64,000 bases of DNA from Comamonadaceae bacterium M7527 (lineage in GTDB: Bacteria > Pseudomonadota > Gammaproteobacteria > Burkholderiales > Burkholderiaceae_C): the NCBI GenBank assembly GCA_021044545.1, contig CP087990.1:186001-250000 (forward strand). The letters run 5' to 3'. Positions within the stretch are counted from its first letter, which is position 1, and every line of letters begins with the position of its first letter. Of the stretch, positions 44,454 to 52,763 are shown in pieces. The notes beneath the pieces are model-generated. The model was not told where the DNA came from. It ran no database searches and worked only from the letters and a program-made list of their open reading frames with translations. The position numbers and the translations under genes were made by a program.

Positions 44454-45227
44454 ATGTTTGACCGCCTACACAAAGATATTGACTGCATTTTGGAGCGCGA
44501 CCCCGCGGCACGCAGCCGCTTGGAGGTGTTGACCTGTTACCCGGGCTTGCACGCGCTGACCTTGCACCGCTTGGCGCACGCGTTGTGGGAGCGTCAGTGG
44601 CATTGGCTAGGGCGCATGGTGTCCAACATCAGCCGCTTTTTAACAGGCATAGAAATTCACCCCGGTGCGCGCATTGCGTCTGGTGTGTTTATTGACCACG
44701 GCATGGGTGTTGTCATTGGCGAGACCGCCGAGATAGGCGAGGGCTGCACCATTTACCAGGGTGTGACCCTGGGCGGTACGTCTTTGCACAAAGGCGCCAA
44801 GCGCCACCCCACACTGGGCCGTAACGTGGTGGTGGGCGCAGGTGCACAAGTATTGGGTGGCTACGAAGTGGGCGACAACGCCAAAGTTGGCTCTAACGCT
44901 GTGGTCACCAAACCCGTGCCAGCCGGTGCCACTGCCGTGGGCAATCCGGCGCGCATCATTGCGGCCGAGGTTGATGCGCAGCGTGAAGCGGCGGCCTCAA
45001 AAATGGGCTTTTCGGCCTATGGTGTGACACAAAGCGATGACCCAGTCAGCTTGGCCATGCGCGGCCTGATAGACAACGCCGCCACGCAAGAGCACCAAAT
45101 TGCCTTGCTGTGGCAAGCCTTGGAAGCCGTGCGCAAAAATCAGCCAGACTGCGGTGAGCTGCCCGCAGATGCGGCCAAGGCAGAGACCTTCGAGGCCACC
45201 CGGCTCAGCGACATGTTGGGTAAGTAA
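44454..45227 (+). CDS. cysE: Serine O-acetyltransferase
   Basis: Makes O-acetyl-serine, the precursor of cysteine. 257 aa. Left-handed beta-helix with hexapeptide repeats in the middle (GARIASGVFIDHGMGVVIGE, then VTLGGTS and VGAGAQVLGGYEVGDNAKVG); catalytic histidine in IDHGMG. N-terminal helical domain (RLEVLTCYPGLHALTLHRLAH). The C-terminal 60 residues after the helix are a longer tail than in the enteric enzyme. Same strand as trmJ. Confidence 0.95.
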   Translation: MFDRLHKDIDCILERDPAARSRLEVLTCYPGLHALTLHRLAHALWERQWHWLGRMVSNISRFLTGIEIHPGARIASGVFIDHGMGVVIGETAEIGEGCTIYQGVTLGGTSLHKGAKRHPTLGRNVVVGAGAQVLGGYEVGDNAKVGSNAVVTKPVPAGATAVGNPARIIAAEVDAQREAAASKMGFSAYGVTQSDDPVSLAMRGLIDNAATQEHQIALLWQALEAVRKNQPDCGELPADAAKAETFEATRLSDMLGK

Positions 45228-45256
45228 ACCAGCAACTGGTGCCGGCGCCGTTTCTT

Positions 45257-45273
45257 CGCTTGTTGCACAAGCG
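45257..45273. terminator. Hairpin between convergent cysE and mog
   Basis: CGCTTG/CAAGCG, 6-bp stem with a 5-nt loop in the 64-bp gap between the two stops. No T-run of note, so it is only a weak candidate for a shared transcript end. Confidence 0.3.
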
Positions 45274-45291
45274 CGGCCATCACGCCAAGGG

Positions 45292-45882
45292 CTACGCTCT
45301 GCGCGCGCTTTTGGGTCTGAACGCGTTGCACAAGGCCGCGTTGGTTTCCAGGTAGGGCCCGCCAATGAGGTCAATGCAGTAAGGTACAGCCGCAAAAATA
45401 CCCGCTGCCAGCATGGAGCCATCGGCGTTGCGCGCACCTTCCAGTGTCTCTGTGATGCTTTTGGGTTGGCCTGGCAGGTTGATGATCAGCGTTTGCCCGC
45501 GAATCACCGCCACCTGCCTGGACAAGATAGCGGTAGGTACGAAGTTCAAGCTGATTTGACGCATTTGCTCGCCAAAGCCTGGCATTTCCTTGTCGGCAAT
45601 CGCCAAGGTGGCCTCTGGTGTGACGTCTCGCACGGCTGGGCCTGTGCCGCCAGTGGTTAGCACCAGCGAGCAGCCTGCATGCACGCAGGCCAGCAAGGTT
45701 TGACTGATCAGCGGCTTCTCGTCTGGAATAAGGTGGGCGTCAAAGGTAATGGAGTTGAGCAAAGCGCTGCCAAGCCACTCTTTGAGGGCCGGTAGGCCCT
45801 TGTCTTGGTAGTCGCCGCTGCTGGCCCTGTCGCTGATGGAAACAATGCCAATTTTGACGGGATCGTAAGTTTTGGTAGGCAT
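45292..45882 (-). CDS. mog: Molybdopterin adenylyltransferase
   Basis: Adenylates molybdopterin before molybdate insertion in molybdenum cofactor synthesis. 196 aa from ATG 45882. Family motifs: VSISDRASSGDYQDKG, LVLTTGGTGPAVRDVTPEAT and NLPGQPKS. The start lies four bases after the reconstructed yjgA stop (45887), suggesting cotranscription. MogA rather than MoaB is preferred from length and the DVTPEAT segment. No other moa/moe genes in the window. Confidence 0.93.
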   Translation of the reverse strand: MPTKTYDPVKIGIVSISDRASSGDYQDKGLPALKEWLGSALLNSITFDAHLIPDEKPLISQTLLACVHAGCSLVLTTGGTGPAVRDVTPEATLAIADKEMPGFGEQMRQISLNFVPTAILSRQVAVIRGQTLIINLPGQPKSITETLEGARNADGSMLAAGIFAAVPYCIDLIGGPYLETNAALCNAFRPKSARRA

Positions 45883-45886
45883 GGTC

Positions 45887-46569
45887 TTAGAGGCTTTCGT
45901 CGCTTTGGTCTGTGTCTGAATCTGGCTTGGTGTCGTTGCTCAAGGCCTTGCGCACCTGTTGAAACAACTCTTTGTAGGATTTGCTGGTTTTGGGTGCGAG
46001 CTTGACAGGCTCGCGTCTACCGGTTCTTCAGCGGGTGGCATTTTGGCCAGGTCTTTTCTGGCTTGGCGCACCAGGCTTCTAAAGGCTTGCACGTCGCTGG
46101 TGGCCTGGCCCGCACTAGAGGCAAACCACTCAGTGACCGCTTCATCGCCGGCAATCAGGCGTTCACGCCATTGTTCGGCCAACTTGATGGTGGCCGCTTC
46201 CGAGGCGCTGCCGGTGTGCTGCTCTTGCAAAGCAAGCTCAGCCGCTTGCACCGTTTCTTCGTCCAGGTAACGCATGAGCTTGCCAATGAGCTGCATGTGG
46301 CGACTGCGTGCACCGTGCTGGTGTATGCGCTTGCCATCGGCCAAGGCTTGCATCAAGCGGTCTGGCAGCTGCAAGCCAGCCAGCAATTTGGGGCGCAGGT
46401 CTATCAGTGCTTCGCCCACCGCTTGTCTGTGGTCGCTGTCTTTCTTTAAGTCGGCGCGCGACTTGTCTGTGGTGCCTTTGAGCTCGGCTTTGAGCTCTAT
46501 GTCTAGTTCGCTACCTTCGGCTACGAAGTGGCCGTTGACGTAGTAGCCTTTTTTGGGTTTTCTTGCCAT
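45887..46569 (-). CDS. yjgA: DUF615/YjgA family ribosome-associated protein, C-terminal frameshift
   Basis: YjgA (also called DarP) associates with the 50S subunit during late assembly in E. coli. From ATG 46569: MARKPKKGYYVNGHFVAEGS, then a helical domain with RSRHMQLIGKLMRYLDEE. After VDAS the current frame runs into unlike residues and stops at 45940. One missing base at 46010-46011 restores KSYKELFQQVRKAL, the conserved C-terminus, and a stop at 45887, four bases before mog. Reconstructed 227 aa. Most of the protein is intact either way. Divergent from pmbA. Confidence 0.88.
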
Positions 46570-46627
46570 GGGTTTTTCTGTGTGCGCACGCACGTGTTGC
46601 GCGCTGGTCTGTATCATAGCCGCCAGT

Positions 46628-48062
46628 ATGAAAAAACGCACGCACCAAAGCCCCAGCAGCTGCTCAAGCCGCTTTAAACACCAACCAACAGCAGGCGCAG
46701 TTTCAATTTGCGCAGGCGGATTTGCAAGAGCTGGTGTTTGACGCCTTGCGCAGCGCCAAGCAGTTGGGCGCGGCCGATGCCGTGGCTGAAGTGTCTGAGG
46801 CTTATGGCTTAAGCGTGTCTGTGCGCAACCGTGATCTCGAAAACGTGGAGCGCAATCGAGACAAGTCGTTGGGCGTGACGCTTTACTTGGGTCATCACCG
46901 AGGTCATGCAGCCACATCAGATTTTTCAAAAGCGGCGATTGAGCAAACGGTCAAAGCCGCCTACGACATTGCACGCTTTACTGCCCAGGACACCATGGCG
47001 GGCTTGCCCGATGTGCAAGACGTGGTGGGCGAGGTGCGAGACCTGGATTTGTTTCACCCGTGGGCAGTGGATGCGGCGGCGGCAGCCGATATTGCGATGT
47101 CTTGTGAGCGCGCAGCGCTTGGCACCAGCAAGCTCATTACCAACAGCGAAGGGGCGTCGGTTTCTGCCCAGCATTCGCATTTTTATGCGGCGCACATGCG
47201 CGAGGGCCAAACCAATCAGGCTGGTATTTTTGCCGGTGGTTACGCCAGCACTCGCCACGCTATTGGTGTCAGCGTGATTGCAGGCAAGGGTGACGGTATG
47301 CAGCGTGATGCATGGTTTAGCTCTATGCGTGACCAAGCCGACTTGGCAAGCCCCAAGGCCATTGGTCGCTATGCCGCCCAGCGTACGTTGGCGCGCCTCA
47401 ATGCCCGCAAAATCGCCACCACCCAATGCCCTGTGCTGTTTGAGGCGCCACTGGCCAGTGGCTTGCTGGGCAGTTTTGTGCATGCCATCAGCGGCGGCGC
47501 GCTGTACCGTAACAGCAGCTTTTTAATGAACAGCCTTGGTGAGCAAGTGTTTGCCAAACACATTGATATTTTCGAGGACCCGTTTGTCTCAAAAGGTAAG
47601 GGCAGCTCACCGTTTGACGACGAAGGCGTGACCGTAAAAGCCAGAGACGTGGTGAGCGCAGGCGTGGTGCAAGGTTACTTTTTAGGCAGTTACTCAGCTC
47701 GCAAGCTGGGTATGCGCACCACAGGCCACTCAGGTGGCTCACACAATCTGTATATGCGCAGTCGCAAAACAGCCGCTGGCGATGACTTGGACGCCATGCT
47801 GAAAAAACTGGGACGAGGTTTGTTTGTGACTGACTTGATGGGGCACGGCGTGAATGGCGTCACCGGTGACTACTCGCGCGGTGCATCTGGCTTTTGGGTG
47901 GACAAGGGCGAGATTCAGTTTCCGGTGGAGGAAATCACCATTGCCGGTAACTTGAGGGATATGTTTATGGGTATCAAGGCCATAGGTGCTGACGCCTACA
48001 ACCACGGCGCAAAGACGGTAGGCTCTGTGCTGATTGACCGCATGAAGATTGCGGGTGCCTAA
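46628..48062 (+). CDS. pmbA: Metalloprotease PmbA (TldE), N-terminal frameshift
   Basis: Subunit of the TldD/TldE protease, which matures peptides such as microcin B17 and degrades antitoxins. The main frame runs from SVSVRNRDLENVERNRDKSLG to HGVNGVTGDYSRGASGFWV and GNLRDMFMGI, all typical. Family likeness extends upstream of the first in-frame start (TTG 46722), into QFQFAQADLQELV. ATG 46628 would supply a start if the run of six A after it (46631-46636) had one base fewer. Reconstructed about 477 aa. Next gene begins 27 bp later. Confidence 0.9.
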
Positions 48063-48088
48063 CAACAAGCTACATATTGGAGACCAAC

Positions 48089-48394
48089 ATGATTTTGGAA
48101 CTAGCAGACATTCGCATCAATCCAGGCCAAAATGCAGCTTTTGAAGCCGCTATTGAGCAAGGCATCAGCACCGTGGTGTCTGTTGCGACTGGTTTTTTGG
48201 GTTACACCGTGCACAAAGGCATTGAGTCAGCAGAGCGCTACGTGCTTCAAATTTCGTGGGCCACTCTGGAAAACCACACCGTAGATTTTCGCGAAGGCCC
48301 ACTGTTTCCACAGTGGCGGGCCATCGTGGGGCCATTTTTCGCACAGCCCCCCGTGGTTGAGCACTTTGACTTGGCGCTGCAATCAGCCAAGTAA
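48089..48394 (+). CDS. Antibiotic biosynthesis monooxygenase (ABM) domain protein
   Basis: 101 aa from ATG 48089 with GGAGA six bases upstream. A single dimeric alpha/beta-barrel (ferredoxin-like) ABM domain: MILELADIRINPGQNAAFEAA, then a GFLGYTVHKGIES strand, and HFDLAL near the end. Such proteins range from quinol monooxygenases to haem-degrading enzymes and stress proteins; the sequence does not say which. Probably cotranscribed with pmbA. Confidence 0.8.
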   Translation: MILELADIRINPGQNAAFEAAIEQGISTVVSVATGFLGYTVHKGIESAERYVLQISWATLENHTVDFREGPLFPQWRAIVGPFFAQPPVVEHFDLALQSAK

Positions 48395-48432
48395 AGTACT
48401 TCAAAGGCGCTCGAAAGCGTCTGCGTGGCTTG

Positions 48433-48879
48433 TCAGGGCTTTAGCGCGGCCTTTACGGCTGCGGACACTTGGCCCATGTCGGCTTTGCCGGCCAGCGCTG
48501 TTTTCACGGCGCCCATCACCTTGCCCATGTCGCCAGGGCCTGTAGCGCCGACTTGGGCGACTATGGCTTTCACAGCGTTTGCCACCTCTTGCTCGCTCAT
48601 GCGCTCGGGCAGGTAGGCCTTTAGCACCTCGATTTCGGCTTGCTCTATTGCGGCCAACTCGGGGCGCTGCGCTGTTTCGTAGGCTGCAATAGAGTCTTTG
48701 CGCTGCTTGATCAGTTTGTCAACGATTGCAATGGTGGCGGTGTCGTCCACCACAATTTGCTCGTCAATTTCCTTTTGCTTGATAGCCGCCAGTAGCATGC
48801 GAATAGTGCCTAAGCGCTGTGCTTCTTTGGCGCGCATGGCGTCTTTCATGTCTGCGGTGATGGTGTCTTTTAAGCTCAT
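48433..48879 (-). CDS. yqeY: GatB/YqeY domain protein
   Basis: 148 aa, MSLKDTITADMKDAMRAKEAQRLGTIRMLLAAIK. It resembles the YqeY family, whose helical domain is shared with the tRNA-binding tail of GatB. Function unsettled; usually encoded after rpsU, as here (rpsU lies 104 bp upstream with a terminator between). Converges with the ABM gene. Confidence 0.92.
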   Translation of the reverse strand: MSLKDTITADMKDAMRAKEAQRLGTIRMLLAAIKQKEIDEQIVVDDTATIAIVDKLIKQRKDSIAAYETAQRPELAAIEQAEIEVLKAYLPERMSEQEVANAVKAIVAQVGATGPGDMGKVMGAVKTALAGKADMGQVSAAVKAALKP

Positions 48880-48908
48880 GGTGATTCTCTCAATGATGGC
48901 GTAGGCAT

Positions 48909-48940
48909 AAAAAAAGCCCGGTGAAGCGTCCTTCAGCGGG
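48909..48940 (-). terminator. Rho-independent terminator after rpsU
   Basis: On the minus strand GCCCGCTGAAG and CTTCACCGGGC form an 11-position stem with one mismatch and a 4-nt loop, followed by a run of seven T (48902-48908). It lies 44 bp after the rpsU stop and before yqeY, so yqeY is read by read-through or its own promoter. Confidence 0.85.
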
Positions 48941-48983
48941 CCTTGTCAGGTGCGGCGCTGCGTGAGCGCTGCAACTGGTGTGC

Positions 48984-49196
48984 TTAGTACAGCTTCTTGG
49001 GCAACTGCATGGAGCGGATGCGCTTGTAGTTGCGCTTGACAGCGGCAGACTTCTTGCGCTTGCGCTCTGTAGTTGGCTTTTCAAAGAACTCGCGTGCGCG
49101 CAGTTCGGTCAACAGGCCCAGCTTTTCAATAGTGCGTTTGAAGCGGCGCAGTGCAACTTCGTAGGGCTCGTTGTCTTTTACACGGATAGTCGTCAT
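48984..49196 (-). CDS. rpsU: 30S ribosomal protein S21
   Basis: 70 aa, MTTIRVKDNEPYEVALRRFKR, a basic protein of the small subunit involved in initiation. Length and sequence are typical of betaproteobacteria, with the Lys/Arg-rich tail ending KKLY. A promoter is visible 74 bp upstream and a strong terminator follows. The usual rpsU-dnaG-rpoD macrooperon is not present here; yqeY follows instead. Confidence 0.97.
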   Translation of the reverse strand: MTTIRVKDNEPYEVALRRFKRTIEKLGLLTELRAREFFEKPTTERKRKKSAAVKRNYKRIRSMQLPKKLY

Positions 49197-49269
49197 GACG
49201 GCAAAAATTCCAATGGTTATGCGCTAAGCGGATCAAGCCAGTAGCGCGGGTTTGCTAGCAAAGCCTTTG

Positions 49270-49298
49270 ATTATAGGCTGATTTGCGTGGCTATCCAA
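49270..49298 (-). promoter_or_regulatory. Predicted sigma-70 promoter of rpsU
   Basis: Minus-strand -35 TTGGAT (49298-49293), 17-bp spacer and a perfect -10 TATAAT (49275-49270), about 75 bp upstream of the rpsU start. Confidence 0.65.
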
Positions 49299-49326
49299 GC
49301 GCTGATCTTTTTGAGGGGATAAAAAA

Positions 49327-50583
49327 CTACGCCGCGCCAGCCTTCATGGCCTGCGCGGCGGCATAGCCACTGGCCCATGCCCACTGAAAGTTATAGCCGC
49401 CTAGCCAGCCCGTGACGTCTGTGACTTCACCAATAAAGTACAGGCCAGCATGCGCTTTGGCTTGCATGGTTTTGCTGTTCAGCGCTGTGGTGTCTACACC
49501 GCCAGCGGTCACTTCGGCCTTGGCATACCCCTCGGTGCCACTGGGTTTGATGCGCCACTGGTGTACCGATTCGGCCAAGCGACGCAGCGCCTTGTCTGGC
49601 ATGTCCATCATGGGTCGCTCGCGCAGCGAACTCAGCAGTTCATCAGCTTGCAGCCACTGCTGTGCCAGGCGGCTGGGCAGCAGCGTCGCCAGTTCGTTGC
49701 CCAGTTGTTTGCGTGAGTTTGCTTTGAGGCTGGCAAAGCTGTTCTCCAGGTTTTCTTGCGGGTGTAGGTTTAGTCGCAAGTCAGCGCCGGGTTGCCAATA
49801 GCTGGATATTTGCAAAATCGCTGGACCGCTCAGACCCTTGTGCGTGAACAACAAGTCTTCATCAAAGCTGGTTTTGTCTGCACCACCCGCTACCTGTATG
49901 TGTACGGGCAAGGCCAAGCCGGCCAGGTCCTTGAAGGCTTGCCAGTGTTCGCCGTCAAACGTCAGCGGCACCAGAGCGGGCCTTGTAGCGACCATGGGCA
50001 TGTCAAATTGCCTGGCCAGCAGATAGCCAAAGTCTGTCGCGCCAATCTTTGGAATGGACAAGCCGCCCGTTGCCACCACCAAGTTGGCGCTGGTAAACGT
50101 GCCTTCGCTGCTGCCAACGGTGTAGCGGTCGCCTTGCTTGCCAGCGCTGAGTACTTGCACACCTTGCCTATGGTCTACCCCGCCTTGCTGCGCCTCGGCC
50201 AACAGCATGTTGATGATGGCGCCTGCTGATTGGTCGCAAAACAGCTGCCCCTTGTGTTTTTCGGTGTACGTCAAGCCGTGGCTGGCCATTAACGCTAAAA
50301 AGTCATTGGGGGTATAGCTGGCCAGCGCATGTTTGCAAAAGCGCGGGTTGTTGCCAATAAAGTGACGCTGTGGGTTACGTGGGTCCAGGTCCTTGTTGGT
50401 GAAGTTGCATCGCCCGCCACCGGATATGCGTATTTTTTCGGCCACCTTGCTGGCGTGGTCTAGCAGCAGCACGCGCAAACCCAGCTGACCAGCCACACCT
50501 GCACACATCAAACCTGCTGCGCCCGCGCCAATGATGATGGTGTCGTAATGGTGATGGGGTTGGTTTGCTGGCGTGTGCGTCAT
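49327..50583 (-). CDS. NAD(P)/FAD-dependent oxidoreductase, BaiN/HI0933 family
   Basis: 418 aa flavoprotein. FAD-binding DTIIIGAGAAGLMCAGVAG at the N-terminus, followed by the family motif KIRISGGGRCNFTN, and a C-terminal GEVTDVTGWLGGYNFQWAWASG. Related to HI0933/YhiN and annotated variously as aminoacetone oxidase or BaiN; the true reaction is unknown. Same strand as cobA (87-bp gap) and upstream of rpsU. Confidence 0.9.
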   Translation of the reverse strand: MTHTPANQPHHHYDTIIIGAGAAGLMCAGVAGQLGLRVLLLDHASKVAEKIRISGGGRCNFTNKDLDPRNPQRHFIGNNPRFCKHALASYTPNDFLALMASHGLTYTEKHKGQLFCDQSAGAIINMLLAEAQQGGVDHRQGVQVLSAGKQGDRYTVGSSEGTFTSANLVVATGGLSIPKIGATDFGYLLARQFDMPMVATRPALVPLTFDGEHWQAFKDLAGLALPVHIQVAGGADKTSFDEDLLFTHKGLSGPAILQISSYWQPGADLRLNLHPQENLENSFASLKANSRKQLGNELATLLPSRLAQQWLQADELLSSLRERPMMDMPDKALRRLAESVHQWRIKPSGTEGYAKAEVTAGGVDTTALNSKTMQAKAHAGLYFIGEVTDVTGWLGGYNFQWAWASGYAAAQAMKAGAA

Positions 50584-50670
50584 GGCTTAAGTGTAGATTG
50601 GTAAGCGTTGCCATTCGCATTCACTTGCCAGCAATCCGCCAGACCGGCTAAACCGTGTGCTGGTGCGCTG

Positions 50671-51498
50671 TTACGCTACTTTTTGAATACCCATTGGTGG
50701 GTCTTGTGCGGCTGTTAATTGGGCTGCCAGCAAGCCCTGCACCACATCGCCCACCACCATGATGGCTGGGCTTGCGATGTTGTTGATACGCATGGTGCTT
50801 GTCAGCGTTGCCAGCGTGCCCACAGCGTGGCGTTGGCTGGGCAGTGTGGCGTTTTGAATGAGGGCGACGGCTGTATGCGTGGGCAGGCCCTGCAACAAGC
50901 CAGCTTCTATGTCTTGGGCGTTGGTGACGCCCATGTAAATCACCAAGGTCAGCTTGGCTTGGTGAGCGGTGCGCGACAAGGCCTCCCAGTCCGTGCCTGC
51001 GCCGCCGGGTTTGGCGTGGCCAGTGACAAACACCACGCCTTGAGCGTGTTCGCGGTGGGTGAGTGACACATTGAGGCCAGACAGCGCCGCCAGGCCAGAT
51101 GTGATGCCGTTTACCGCGGATACACCCACGCCCGCAGCTTGCAGCGCTTCTACTTCTTCGCCGCCACGCCCAAAAATAAATGGGTCTCCGCCCTTGAGCC
51201 GCACAACTTGCTCGCCATTGCTGGCCGCGGCAATCATGGCCTTGATGATGAAGGACTGAGGTGTGGATGCACAGCCACCGCGCTTGCCCACGTACACCAC
51301 GCGGGCTGTGGCGCTTGCATGCTCAAGCACTTGCGGGTTGACCAGGTCGTCTACAAACAGCGCGTCGGCAGCGGCAATGGCCTTGGCCGCTTTGAGGGTG
51401 AGCAAGTCAGGCTCGCCCGGGCCTGCTCCGACCAAAGTGACATGGCCAGGCGCCTTTGTGGTTGGTTTTTTTGGAAGATGTGTGACTGCGTTTGTCAT
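50671..51498 (-). CDS. cobA: Uroporphyrinogen-III C-methyltransferase
   Basis: SAM-dependent methylation of uroporphyrinogen III at C2 and C7 to precorrin-2, the branch to sirohaem and B12. 275 aa from ATG 51498. Motifs: VTLVGAGPGEPDLLTLKA, VRLKGGDPFIFGRGGEE and VNGITSGLAALS. The CysG dehydrogenase domain is absent, so this is the stand-alone SUMT form. The substrate comes from hemC/hemD at 18-20 kb. Divergent from tsaD. Confidence 0.95.
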   Translation of the reverse strand: MTNAVTHLPKKPTTKAPGHVTLVGAGPGEPDLLTLKAAKAIAAADALFVDDLVNPQVLEHASATARVVYVGKRGGCASTPQSFIIKAMIAAASNGEQVVRLKGGDPFIFGRGGEEVEALQAAGVGVSAVNGITSGLAALSGLNVSLTHREHAQGVVFVTGHAKPGGAGTDWEALSRTAHQAKLTLVIYMGVTNAQDIEAGLLQGLPTHTAVALIQNATLPSQRHAVGTLATLTSTMRINNIASPAIMVVGDVVQGLLAAQLTAAQDPPMGIQKVA

Positions 51499-51600
51499 GG
51501 TGCGGCCATTGTGTGGCGCGTGTTATGACTTTGGGGCATAAAGCCAGTTTTTCTGCGCCGCCGTCCAGCCCACGCGCGCTCGCGTCTACACTTGTCGGCT

Positions 51601-52659
51601 ATGTACATATTGGGAATTGAGTCGTCTTGTGACGAAACTGGCGTGGCGGTGGTGCGAGCCGATAGCCTGGGCACGCCGCAGCTGCTTGGCGCGGCTTTGT
51701 ACAGTCAAATTGCCATGCACCAAGACTTTGGTGGTGTGGTGCCGGAGCTGGCCAGCAGAGACCACATTCAGCGCGTATTGCCGCTTACAGAGCAAGCACT
51801 GGCGGATGCCCAGCTGCGCTTGCAAGATATCAATTTGGTGGCGTTTACACGCGGGCCCGGTTTGGCTGGCGCCTTGCTGGTAGGTGCTGGCGTGGCCAGC
51901 GGCATGGCCATGGGCTTGGGTGTGCCAAGCGTGGGCATGCACCATTTGGAGGGGCATTTGCTGTCGCCGTTTTTAAGTGAAGACCCACCCGAATTTCCGT
52001 TTGTGGCGCTGCTGGTGTCTGGCGGTCACAGCCAGTTGATGCGTGTGGATGCAGTGGGGCGCTACACCTTGCTGGGCGAGACCATAGACGACGCCGCGGG
52101 GGAGGCTTTTGACAAATCAGCCAAGGTCATGGGGCTGGGCTACCCGGGTGGCCCAGCCTTGTCCAAGCTGGCCGAGCGGGGTGATCCCAAAGCCTTTGCA
52201 TTACCGCGCCCCTTGTTGCACAGCGGCAACCTGGATTTTTCATTTGCGGGTTTGAAAACAGCGGTGATGGTGCAGCACCGTAAACTGGGCGAGAGCCCCA
52301 CAGACCAGCAAATTACAGACTTGGCCGCCAGTACGCAGGCCGCGATTGTTGAGGTGTTGGTGAAAAAAAGCATGACAGCGCTGCGTGAATCAGGCCTTAA
52401 GCGCTTGGTGGTCGCTGGCGGTGTAGGGGCCAACAAGGCCTTGCGTGAGCAAATGAATGCCGCTTGCACCAAAGTCAACGCGCGTGTGCATTACCCAGAG
52501 CTGCATTTGTGCACCGACAACGGGGCCATGATTGCCATGGCGGCGGCGCTGCGTTGGCAAGCAGGTTTGTTGCCTCAAACCAGCCCTGATGCGCAGTCAC
52601 CAATGGGCTACAGCTTCAACGTACGTCCGCGTTGGCCGCTGGACGCTATAGACGCTTAA
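51601..52659 (+). CDS. tsaD: tRNA N6-adenosine threonylcarbamoyltransferase
   Basis: Completes t6A at position 37 of ANN-decoding tRNAs together with TsaB and TsaE. 352 aa from ATG 51601 (MYILGIESSCDETGVAVV). Metal-binding HHLEGH corresponds to the HxExH signature; ASKH-fold motifs ALLVSGGHSQL and VVAGGVGANKALR are present. Essential in most bacteria. In many betaproteobacteria it lies near rpsU, as here (within 2.5 kb). Divergent from cobA across about 100 bp. Confidence 0.97.
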   Translation: MYILGIESSCDETGVAVVRADSLGTPQLLGAALYSQIAMHQDFGGVVPELASRDHIQRVLPLTEQALADAQLRLQDINLVAFTRGPGLAGALLVGAGVASGMAMGLGVPSVGMHHLEGHLLSPFLSEDPPEFPFVALLVSGGHSQLMRVDAVGRYTLLGETIDDAAGEAFDKSAKVMGLGYPGGPALSKLAERGDPKAFALPRPLLHSGNLDFSFAGLKTAVMVQHRKLGESPTDQQITDLAASTQAAIVEVLVKKSMTALRESGLKRLVVAGGVGANKALREQMNAACTKVNARVHYPELHLCTDNGAMIAMAAALRWQAGLLPQTSPDAQSPMGYSFNVRPRWPLDAIDA

Positions 52660-52763
52660 ATGCATGGGTCAGCATGCAGGAGAGGCTCTACTTTTGACAA
52701 CTGTAGTGTCCTACACTGTGCGCCAGCTGCGCTGGGCAAGCGCATTTACATAAAGGTTTTTTG

